From: Oscillospiraceae bacterium
Lineage (GTDB): Bacteria > Bacillota > Clostridia > Oscillospirales > UBA644
Direction of reading: 5' to 3'
DNA length: 5,282 nucleotides
NCBI GenBank assembly: GCA_015067385.1
Contig: SVMP01000146.1
Location: 1-5,282, forward strand
Numbering within the stretch: the first letter of the stretch is position 1; each line of letters opens with the position of its first letter. Positions 1 to 5,282 of the stretch are shown piece by piece. Below the pieces are notes generated by a model that made no database searches, was not told the DNA's origin, and saw only the letters and a program-made list of their open reading frames with translations. Both the position numbers and the translations under genes were made by a program.

Positions 1-1
1 A

Positions 2-1489
2 TCCGCAAAATTCTATATTAAAGACGATGAAACTCTTATAATAGACAGTGACGGCCTCGATCTTCGTATAGATGCCCGCTACAAATGGATATACGGCACG
101 GAATACGGTCCCGATATGTTCCGTTTCATAATGATCCCTTACAATCTTCAGCCCACATACAAGGTTCTTACCGGTAAAGGTACGATTCTCAGGAAGCCCG
201 ATGAAAAACGTATCGCAAAGCAGGATATGGCTTTTGAATGTGTTGACGGCAAACTTCACGTTTGTCTTACATTGTCTGTAAAAGAACCCAAAGATATTCC
301 CGAAGATATTGATACTGAGAAAGATACCGCAGAGATCAGAAAAGAATGGATTGAGTTTTCGGCGCTTATGGAAGATCTGAAGAGCGTTGACGAACAGACC
401 GATAATTTCACACGTCTTACATGGTACAACCTTTGGTCAAGTTTTGTAAGAGCAGACGGTATATACAAGAGAGATACCATGCTCATGTCAAAAAAGAACA
501 TGAACTCTGTCTGGAGCTGGGACCACTGTTTCAATGCGCTTGCAATGGCAAGATCCAAAGATAAAGCATTTGCTAAACAGAAAGCATTCGATCAGTTTAT
601 GGCACCTTTCGTTCTTCAGACCGAAAAAGGTGTTCTTCCCGATATGTGGAACCCCGACTGTGAGATCCGTTGGGGCACGACAAAACCGCCTATCCACGGC
701 TGGTGCTTCTCGAAGCTCATGGATATGTTCGAATTTGACGAAGAAGAGCTCAAGACCGTTTACACATGGCTCAAGAAATGGACTGAATGGTGGACTGTAT
801 ACAGTGACTCCGACCAGGACGGTATTCCCGATTATCCGCAAGGCTGCGATAGCGGTTGGGACAACTCCACACTGTTCGATGCAAGCTATTATGTTGAAAC
901 TCCCGACCTTCCCGCGTTCCTTATCTTCCAGATGAACACTCTTTCGAGAATTGCAAAAGAGTTAAAAGACGAAGAAAACGCAAAATATTGGGCAGACGAA
1001 GCGAAAGCTATGCTTGACCGTCTTATAGAACACAGCTGGAACGGTGAACGTTTTGTCGGCAAGATAAGTATCAGTCACGAACACGAAGAAAACCCGACAA
1101 GCCTTCTTTCCATGATGCCGCTCGTTCTCGGCGATATGCTCCCGAAAGAGATATCCGATAAGCTCGTAGCTGTTCTCGAAAGAGACTTCCTTACAGAAAA
1201 CGGTCTTGCAACCGAAATGCCGACGAGCCAGCACTACAATCCCGACGGATATTGGAGAGGACCTATCTGGGCACCGTCCACATACCTTCTCGTTGACGGT
1301 CTTCGTAAAGGCGGATATACAGATCTTGCAGAAACCGTTGCAAAGAGATACTGCGATATGTCCTGCATAAAAGCAAAAGGTAACTATGAAAACTTCGATG
1401 CTCTGACAGGTAAGGGCTGGCGTGCTCCCGGTTACACATGGTCCGCAAGCGTTTACATGCTCCTCAGAGGCGAATACGATAAGAAATAA
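2..1489 (+). CDS. GH63 / MGH-like (alpha/alpha)6-barrel glycoside hydrolase, copy 1 (5' end outside window)
   Basis: This is an intracellular glycosidase of the GH63 / mannosylglycerate-hydrolase-like group, inverting enzymes with an (alpha/alpha)6 barrel. The frame is open from base 2 with no stop, and its first 38 codons align with the internal FYI.DD and YG.E.GP segments of the downstream paralogue. The ATG at 116 is therefore internal, and about 80 residues lie beyond the left edge. In the 495 visible residues, roughly 1-90 belong to the N-terminal beta-rich domain, followed by a linker and the barrel. Barrel motifs are VWSWDHCFNA, DMWNP, KPPIHGW, GWDNS, YWRGPIW and NYENFDALTG. By analogy with the family, the Asp of GWDNS (bases 860-862) is the general acid and the Glu of NYENF (1388-1390) the general base. 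A DxDxDGxxD loop at 806-832 may bind calcium. The stop is followed by a hairpin terminator. The substrate is unknown; alpha-glucosides, glucosylglycerate and mannosylglycerate are all possible. Fold and enzyme class are fairly sure, specificity is not. Confidence 0.88.
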   Translation, partial: SAKFYIKDDETLIIDSDGLDLRIDARYKWIYGTEYGPDMFRFIMIPYNLQPTYKVLTGKGTILRKPDEKRIAKQDMAFECVDGKLHVCLTLSVKEPKDIPEDIDTEKDTAEIRKEWIEFSALMEDLKSVDEQTDNFTRLTWYNLWSSFVRADGIYKRDTMLMSKKNMNSVWSWDHCFNALAMARSKDKAFAKQKAFDQFMAPFVLQTEKGVLPDMWNPDCEIRWGTTKPPIHGWCFSKLMDMFEFDEEELKTVYTWLKKWTEWWTVYSDSDQDGIPDYPQGCDSGWDNSTLFDASYYVETPDLPAFLIFQMNTLSRIAKELKDEENAKYWADEAKAMLDRLIEHSWNGERFVGKISISHEHEENPTSLLSMMPLVLGDMLPKEISDKLVAVLERDFLTENGLATEMPTSQHYNPDGYWRGPIWAPSTYLLVDGLRKGGYTDLAETVAKRYCDMSCIKAKGNYENFDALTGKGWRAPGYTWSASVYMLLRGEYDKK

Positions 1490-1502
1490 TTATTTAAAAG
1501 AT

Positions 1503-1535
1503 AAAGGTCTGCCGATAAAGCAGACCTTTGTTGTT
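1503..1535 (+). terminator. Intrinsic terminator after glycosidase copy 1
   Basis: A perfect 10-bp stem pairs AAAGGTCTGC (1503-1512) with GCAGACCTTT (1520-1529) across a 7-base loop, followed by a T-rich tail (GTTGTTTATTT). It lies 13 bases after the stop codon. The tail is broken by G residues, so termination may be leaky. Sequence and position are almost the same as in the hairpin behind copy 2. Confidence 0.85.
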
Positions 1536-1545
1536 TATTTAGAAA

Positions 1546-1610
1546 GATTATCAAAAGGTTTCATGCAAAACCCTCTTTTTCATTTTACCACAGACAGAAA
1601 TGATTATCAA
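1546..1610 (+). repeat. Short direct repeat GATTATCAA upstream of copy 2 promoter
   Basis: GATTATCAA occurs at 1546-1554 and 1602-1610, each preceded by AGAAA (directly in the first copy, with one extra T in the second). The copies are 56 bases apart, upstream of the promoter. They could be paired regulator sites, but in such A+T-rich DNA a chance repeat is quite possible. Confidence 0.3.
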
Positions 1611-1615
1611 GATAC

Positions 1616-1637
1616 TTCGCAAAAAAGGACTTGCGAA
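1616..1637 (+). promoter_or_regulatory. Candidate operator: inverted repeat TTCGCAA-N8-TTGCGAA
   Basis: Two perfect 7-base half-sites, TTCGCAA (1616-1622) and TTGCGAA (1631-1637), face each other across 8 bases, with centres 15 bases apart. The repeat ends three bases before the -35 hexamer. It is G+C-richer than its surroundings and has no T-run after it, so it does not look like a terminator. The position suits a dimeric regulator that either contacts RNA polymerase or blocks the -35 region. The regulator family is unknown. Confidence 0.45.
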
Positions 1638-1640
1638 CTC

Positions 1641-1669
1641 TTGACAAATTTCAGATATTATGATATTAT
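1641..1669 (+). promoter_or_regulatory. Sigma-A-type promoter of glycosidase copy 2
   Basis: A perfect -35 hexamer TTGACA (1641-1646) is followed, after the ideal 17 bases, by TATTAT (1664-1669), one mismatch from the -10 consensus. Transcription would start near 1676, giving an A+T-rich leader of about 64 bases. No riboswitch-like structure is visible in that leader. A second -10-like TATACT at 1695-1700 has no matching -35 box. Confidence 0.75.
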
Positions 1670-1728
1670 AAAAAAAATTACTGTAACTTGATACTATACT
1701 AAAACCATATTTCAATAATTAAAAGAAA

Positions 1729-1736
1729 AGAGGAAG
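1729..1736 (+). promoter_or_regulatory. Ribosome binding site of glycosidase copy 2
   Basis: AGAGGAAG lies immediately upstream of the ATG at 1740 at normal spacing. It supports that codon as the start. The protein then opens with a short strand and a PFSRYGAY segment rather than a signal peptide. Confidence 0.75.
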
Positions 1737-1739
1737 ATC

Positions 1740-3461
1740 ATGTATAACACAGCAATTGATATTTCGCATATTCCGTTCAGCAGATACGGTGCTTATGCTA
1801 CTATATCAGCAAAACCTGTAAATGAAGAGCATACCGCATTTAACGAGGTTAACCTATTCTACGCAAAACGCAGAGGAGATTTAAGCCCGATATATAATGT
1901 TACCGTCGGTATTAACGAAAAACAAGAATTTATCTGTACCGCAGACCCGGGATCTGTAACAATAAAAAACGATAACGGATATGCAATATTTTATATCAGA
2001 GACGATGATTCTATAGTTATCGACAGTAACGGACTTGACCTTCATTTTGAATCGTCCCACCAATGGGCGTACGGTTCTGAATTCGGTCCCAACAAATTCT
2101 GTCTCAAAGCACCTCAAGGTACATTTGCAACGACATACATTCTTTCCGGTAAAGCAACATTTCTCCTTTACCCCCCGTCAAACAAACCATTAAAAAGGGA
2201 TATGAACATTGAATGCATTGACGGTAAATTACATCTTTGTCTGACGATGAACTTAAAACAGCCGAAAGACCTGCCCGATCCGATAGATACAGAAAAGAAT
2301 ATCGCAGACATCAAAAAGGAATGGGAAACCTTTGCTGCACAGATGCAGGATCTGAAGAGTGTTGATAAAAAAACAGATGAATTCACGCTCCTCACATGGT
2401 ATAACATCTGGTCAAGCTTTGTAAGAGCTGACGATGTATACAAGAGAGACTCAATGCTTATGTCCAAAAAAGGAATGAGTTCGGTTTGGAGCTGGGACCA
2501 CTGTTTTAACGCTCTTGCAATGGCACATTGTAAGGACAAAGCTTTTGCAAAACAAAAGGCATTCGATCAGTTTGCGGCTCCGTTCTGGATCCAGGCAGAA
2601 AAAGGTATCCTTCCCGACATGTGGAATCCTGACGAAAGAACAGGATGGGGAATAACCAAGCCGCCTATCCACGGTTGGTGCTTCTCGAAGCTCATGGATA
2701 TGTTCGAATTTGACGAAGAAGAGCTCAAAACAGTTTACACGTGGCTCAAAAAATGGACAGAGTGGTGGACAATATACAGCGACACCGACCTTGACGGTAT
2801 TCCCGATTATCCGATAGGATGTGACAGCGGTTGGGATAACTCCACGCTTTTCGATATCGGTTATTTTGTTGAAACACCCGACCTTCCCGCTTTCCTTGTA
2901 TTCCAGATGAACACCCTTGCAAGAATTGCAAAAGAGTTAAAAGACGAAGAAAATGCGAAATATTGGGAAAACGAAGCGAAAGCTATGCTTGACCGTCTTA
3001 TCGAACACAGCTGGAACGGCGAACGATTTGTCGGCAAGGTAAGTATCAGTCACATACACGAAGAAAACCCGACGAGCCTTCTCTCCATGATGCCGCTCGT
3101 TCTCGGCGATATGCTCCCGAAAGAGATATCCGATAAACTTGTAGCTGTTCTCGAAAAAGACTTCCTTACCGAAAACGGCCTCGCAACCGAAATGCCGAAG
3201 AGTCAGCACTATAATCCCGACGGATATTGGAGAGGACCTATTTGGGCTCCGTCCACATACCTTCTCGTTGACGGTCTGCGTAAAGGCGGTTATACCGAGC
3301 TTGCGGAAACCGTTGCAAAGAGATATTGCGATATGTCCTGTCTTAAAGCAAAAGGTAACTATGAAAACTTTGATGCTCTGACAGGTAAAGGCCGGCGTGC
3401 ACCGGGTTATACATGGTCCGCAAGCGTTTATATGCTTCTCAGAGGCGAATACGATAAGTAA
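1740..3461 (+). CDS. GH63 / MGH-like (alpha/alpha)6-barrel glycoside hydrolase, copy 2 (complete)
   Basis: This is the complete paralogue of the upstream gene, 573 residues, with no signal peptide or membrane segment, so it probably acts in the cytoplasm. Residues about 1-165 form a beta-rich N-terminal domain, 180-212 a charged helical linker, and about 215-573 the catalytic barrel. Visible motifs are VWSWDH (249-254), DMWNP (293-297), KPPIHGW (307-313), GWDNS (364-368), YWRGPIW (496-502) and NYENF (540-544). By analogy with GH63 enzymes, Asp366 is the predicted general acid and Glu542 the general base. Asp348, 350, 352 and 356 form a DxDxDGxxD loop that may bind calcium. It shares 249 of the last 267 residues with copy 1 but only about half of the visible N-terminal part. 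Copy 1 has Trp and copy 2 has Arg552 just after the catalytic-base motif. Its own promoter and terminator make it a single-gene transcript. The substrate is unknown. Confidence 0.92.
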   Translation: MYNTAIDISHIPFSRYGAYATISAKPVNEEHTAFNEVNLFYAKRRGDLSPIYNVTVGINEKQEFICTADPGSVTIKNDNGYAIFYIRDDDSIVIDSNGLDLHFESSHQWAYGSEFGPNKFCLKAPQGTFATTYILSGKATFLLYPPSNKPLKRDMNIECIDGKLHLCLTMNLKQPKDLPDPIDTEKNIADIKKEWETFAAQMQDLKSVDKKTDEFTLLTWYNIWSSFVRADDVYKRDSMLMSKKGMSSVWSWDHCFNALAMAHCKDKAFAKQKAFDQFAAPFWIQAEKGILPDMWNPDERTGWGITKPPIHGWCFSKLMDMFEFDEEELKTVYTWLKKWTEWWTIYSDTDLDGIPDYPIGCDSGWDNSTLFDIGYFVETPDLPAFLVFQMNTLARIAKELKDEENAKYWENEAKAMLDRLIEHSWNGERFVGKVSISHIHEENPTSLLSMMPLVLGDMLPKEISDKLVAVLEKDFLTENGLATEMPKSQHYNPDGYWRGPIWAPSTYLLVDGLRKGGYTELAETVAKRYCDMSCLKAKGNYENFDALTGKGRRAPGYTWSASVYMLLRGEYDK

Positions 3462-3477
3462 TAATATTCATTTAAAA

Positions 3478-3515
3478 GATAAAGGTCTGCAGATAAAGCA
3501 GACCTTTATTTTTTA
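3478..3515 (+). terminator. Bidirectional intrinsic terminator between convergent genes
   Basis: AAAGGTCTGC (3481-3490) pairs perfectly with GCAGACCTTT (3498-3507). The stem extends by T-A and A-T pairs outward, and a run rich in T (ATTTTTTATT) follows on the plus strand. Read on the minus strand, the same hairpin is followed by ATCTTTTAAA, so it can also end the transporter transcript whose stop lies at 3528-3530. It is a near-copy of the hairpin behind glycosidase copy 1, differing by one loop base. Confidence 0.88.
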
Positions 3516-3527
3516 TTCAACTGTAAA

Positions 3528-4388
3528 TTACAAACTCATCAACACAATGGCGATAACGCCGAGAATTATACTGATTTTTTGGCGTTTTGTCAGTTTTTCT
3601 TTCATGAAGAGAGACGTGCAAAGTGTTACAAGAACCGTTTGACCGCCGTTAAATATAGGCAAATATACGGTTGCATCTATCACAGCGAGAGAATACGAAT
3701 AAATAAGATTGAAAATGCCGAGTATCACGCCGATAAAGAGTGCTGTTAAAACAACATTTTTGCCTAACTTATACGAGCTTTTCTTTCCGCTTGCCGAAAG
3801 TATAACATACAGTCCCAAAGAAATAATTGCGGCGAACGAAAAATGAACAGCGACAAAAGAAAAAGTATCCGTATCGGGAACGCTTTTAAGATATACTTTT
3901 TGAATCAAAGAGGAACTGAAATTTGCGACAAACGCAAGCAGCGTAAACAGCGCCCATTTGAGCTTTATACTGTTTTTGCTTATCTTTTCTGTTGTAAAAT
4001 ACAAAGCGATGATCGTTACGATTATGCCAATAATTCTGAAAACGGACAAAGATTCTTTATATGCGACTGCGGACACGATTATCGGAACGACCATGCTTGT
4101 CGTTGAGATCATTGCCGTCAAGGATATCGGACCGCATGAGAAAGCGCAAACGTAAGCCATCTGAAATAAAACGTTAAATGCGCCGACAAAAAAGCATGCC
4201 GTAATTCCAAACAAAGGAAGATTTATCCCGAAAATCGGCAGAAAAAAGATCGCGCCTGTGCTGAAGATCAATCCGTTAAAGAGAAGGGCATCGGACGGCG
4301 TTTTTGTCATATTTTTCGCAAATCTGCCTTGCGATAAAACCTTTGTTGTCGCCAACAGCCACGATGCAGCTATAAGTAAAATTACCAT
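3528..4388 (-). CDS. EamA-family (DMT superfamily) membrane transporter
   Basis: This 286-residue protein is the usual size for the ten-helix drug/metabolite transporter superfamily, and its hydrophobicity fits. Likely helices are at about 1-18, 33-52, 60-83, 88-108, 115-133, 143-163, 174-196, 211-233, 240-261 and 269-285. The duplicated EamA architecture shows in two matching segments, YKESLSVFRIIGI (110-122) and MKEKLTKRQKISII (262-275), each a charged loop leading into the last helix of its half. Family members export or import small metabolites through the inner membrane; the substrate here cannot be told. The ATG at 4388 is fixed by an in-frame TAA just upstream and by helix 1 beginning there, although no good Shine-Dalgarno sequence precedes it. 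It lies 62 bp behind the GyrI-like gene without an intervening terminator and may be read through from it. Confidence 0.9.
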   Translation of the reverse strand: MVILLIAASWLLATTKVLSQGRFAKNMTKTPSDALLFNGLIFSTGAIFFLPIFGINLPLFGITACFFVGAFNVLFQMAYVCAFSCGPISLTAMISTTSMVVPIIVSAVAYKESLSVFRIIGIIVTIIALYFTTEKISKNSIKLKWALFTLLAFVANFSSSLIQKVYLKSVPDTDTFSFVAVHFSFAAIISLGLYVILSASGKKSSYKLGKNVVLTALFIGVILGIFNLIYSYSLAVIDATVYLPIFNGGQTVLVTLCTSLFMKEKLTKRQKISIILGVIAIVLMSL

Positions 4389-4410
4389 ATTATATTAACC
4401 GTATGTTCCA

Positions 4411-4420
4411 TTATCGATAA
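4411..4420. repeat. Perfect palindrome TTATCGATAA
   Basis: This ten-base perfect palindrome lies in the 62-bp gap between the GyrI-like gene and the transporter, 22 bases upstream of the transporter start. It could be a small operator half-site pair, but it is short and A+T-rich and may be chance. No convincing promoter accompanies it. Confidence 0.3.
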
Positions 4421-4450
4421 AAGATTAATTTATAGATTAACAACGATCTG

Positions 4451-4954
4451 TTATTTAACATAATAACAGTAATCCATAATAACGTTTCCGTTTTCGTCAG
4501 GGGTCGTATAACGGGGACAGAGGCAATTTTCAAAAGACCATATACCGCCCCTATCGTCTGTCCAGGGTTCCATATTATTGGATTTAACAGCAGGTAGACA
4601 CTCGCTTGTGTCGTGAACCTCATCTTCTTTGCCGTATATCCAACAAGTACCGAGAGAGATCGCAGGAAAATCGATAAAAGCAAAACCGTCGGGAACACGA
4701 GTTTCGGCAGGTGTAAACATACCTATCCAGTATTCAAAAGGCTGTCCGTCGCATCTGCGTTCGAGTCCGACATAGCCTGCGCCGTTTTCCCAGATGTTCA
4801 GAATTGCATCAACGCCGCCCATAGCTTTCTCTATCGTATCAAACCAACCGTTTGCGAACCATTCGCCCCACCAACCGCCGAAATCGGGATATTTTTTGCC
4901 GATAAAACGCATGGCAGGAACGTTTTCTTTAAAAACCTTGATCAATTCAGCCAT
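4451..4954 (-). CDS. Stand-alone GyrI-like / AraC-type effector-binding domain protein
   Basis: This 167-residue soluble protein resembles the GyrI-like small-molecule-binding domain, the fold found as the ligand domain of AraC/MerR regulators such as Rob and BmrR. There is no helix-turn-helix segment, so it is a domain on its own and unlikely to bind DNA. Visible features are the aromatic GGWWGEWFANGWFDTIE segment (26-42), YVGLE (61-65), FEYWIGMF (73-80), the DFPA strand (95-98), and a C-terminal block with FENCLCPRY (141-149), PDENGNVIMDY (152-162). This pattern matches, from memory, many Clostridia proteins annotated as GyrI-like or AraC effector-binding. Family members bind hydrophobic or cationic ligands, and some have been reported to hydrolyse cyclopropanoid compounds; neither role is shown here. 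A strong ribosome site precedes the start, 26 bp after the HAD gene, so the two are probably co-transcribed. Confidence 0.82.
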   Translation of the reverse strand: MAELIKVFKENVPAMRFIGKKYPDFGGWWGEWFANGWFDTIEKAMGGVDAILNIWENGAGYVGLERRCDGQPFEYWIGMFTPAETRVPDGFAFIDFPAISLGTCWIYGKEDEVHDTSECLPAVKSNNMEPWTDDRGGIWSFENCLCPRYTTPDENGNVIMDYCYYVK

Positions 4955-4960
4955 TGTTGA

Positions 4961-4968
4961 ACTCCTTT
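4961..4968 (-). promoter_or_regulatory. Ribosome binding site of the GyrI-like gene
   Basis: On the minus strand AAAGGAGT sits with GGAG seven bases before the ATG at 4954. This near-ideal Shine-Dalgarno sequence fixes the start. It lies in the 26-bp gap behind the HAD gene, with no room for a separate promoter in the gap. Confidence 0.88.
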
Positions 4969-4980
4969 AAAGTAAAAAAA

Positions 4981-5282
4981 TCAGATGGTTTGCAGATATT
5001 CCGTAAGAGCTTCAAAATCACCGTGCGGATAAGCGGAGATATCGCGGTCTTTTTTGTTGATAAGACAGTTTGTGAGGAGAAAGACTTTCATTCCGATAGA
5101 CTGCGCGATCATGTCATCTTCGACATCATTGCCGATCATGAGACATTCTTCGGGTGTTTTGCCGAGCTTTGAAAGGATTTCCCGGTAATATTTCGGGTTG
5201 GGCTTACAGTAAGAGCTGTTCGAGTAGTTTGTTATATACGAAAAGCTGTCGGGTGAAACACCTGCCCATGAAAGGCGGTTCG
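4981..5282 (-). CDS. HAD-superfamily hydrolase, C-terminal part (5' end outside window)
   Basis: On the minus strand the frame runs open from the right edge to a TGA at 4981-4983, giving 99 whole residues that begin NRLSWAGVSP. It carries the C-terminal hallmarks of haloacid-dehalogenase-like phosphatases. CKPNPKYY (residues 25-32) has the motif III lysine (Lys27), spaced from LMIGNDVEDDM (47-57), which is motif IV with the Mg-binding acids Asp52/Asp56 (Asn51 sits where many members have the first Asp). MKVFLLTNCLINK (64-76) follows as the usual beta-strand after motif IV. The catalytic DxD nucleophile and the cap domain lie beyond the window, so substrate class cannot be judged. Members usually dephosphorylate sugar phosphates or other small phosphoesters in the cytoplasm. 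It is the first visible gene of a leftward cluster and overlaps nothing. Confidence 0.88.
   Translation of the reverse strand, partial: NRLSWAGVSPDSFSYITNYSNSSYCKPNPKYYREILSKLGKTPEECLMIGNDVEDDMIAQSIGMKVFLLTNCLINKKDRDISAYPHGDFEALTEYLQTI

Noticed and set aside
116..118. ATG as the start of glycosidase copy 1
   Set aside because: The same frame is open back to base 2 and those upstream codons align with an internal region of copy 2; no ribosome site precedes this ATG.
1422..1691. Plus-strand open frame running from the end of copy 1 through the terminator and promoter
   Set aside because: It overlaps the glycosidase in another frame, crosses the hairpin and the -35/-10 boxes, and has no ribosome site. 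A similar spurious frame at 3397-3642 follows copy 2 because the sequences are duplicated.
1740..1800. Signal peptide on glycosidase copy 2
   Set aside because: The N-terminus lacks a positively charged start followed by a hydrophobic core; it reads as a polar beta-strand region.
1503..3507. The two identical hairpins as ends of a mobile element
   Set aside because: There is no transposase, no terminal inverted repeats with target duplications, and each hairpin sits at the expected terminator position with a T-rich tail.
4389..4394. Perfect TATAAT on the minus strand directly before the transporter ATG
   Set aside because: Transcription would begin inside the first codons, removing the start and helix 1, and no -35 box lies at a suitable distance. 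It is probably chance in A+T-rich DNA.
4613..4960. Plus-strand open frame opposite the GyrI-like gene
   Set aside because: It is antisense to a gene with clear family motifs and a strong ribosome site, and its product resembles nothing I recognise.
4954..5172. Plus-strand open frame opposite the HAD gene
   Set aside because: The minus strand here encodes recognisable HAD motifs III and IV; the plus-strand frame is only their antisense.

Overview
The window looks like a chromosomal fragment from a gut- or rumen-type Clostridia (Bacillota). This is inferred from A+T-rich intergenic regions around moderate-G+C genes, a consensus TTGACA/TATTAT promoter, AGGAGG-like ribosome sites, and protein families (GH63-type glycosidase, stand-alone GyrI-like domain, EamA transporter) that are common there. 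No species can be named from the sequence alone.

Left half, plus strand (2-3507): two tandem paralogous genes encode cytoplasmic-looking glycoside hydrolases of the GH63 / mannosylglycerate-hydrolase-like (alpha/alpha)6-barrel type. The first is cut by the left window edge and lacks about 80 N-terminal residues. The second is complete at 573 residues. Each gene ends in its own, almost identical, intrinsic terminator. The second copy has its own sigma-A-type promoter, an inverted repeat just upstream of the -35 box, and a ribosome site, so it appears to be an independent transcription unit. By hand alignment the two proteins are about 48% identical in the visible N-terminal domain, 74% in the middle and 93% in the last 267 residues. 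Silent positions follow the same trend, which suggests gene conversion of the catalytic 3' part.

Right half, minus strand (5282-3528): three genes read leftward toward the hydrolases. They are the C-terminal 99 residues of a HAD-family hydrolase (cut by the right edge), a 167-residue stand-alone GyrI/AraC-type effector-binding protein 26 bp downstream with a strong ribosome site, and, 62 bp further on, a ten-helix EamA/DMT-family transporter. The first two are probably co-transcribed and the transporter possibly so. This cluster converges on the second glycosidase gene, and the hairpin between them can serve as a terminator in both directions.

The hydrolases probably cleave an alpha-glycosidic bond in a small intracellular glycoside or oligosaccharide. 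The substrate cannot be read from the sequence, and nothing ties the minus-strand genes to the same pathway. I see no RNA genes, CRISPR, mobile elements or defence genes, and no gene-free stretch above 300 bases. The longest gap is 1490-1739. The most interesting content is the asymmetric divergence of the tandem pair and the regulatory sequence in front of the second copy.
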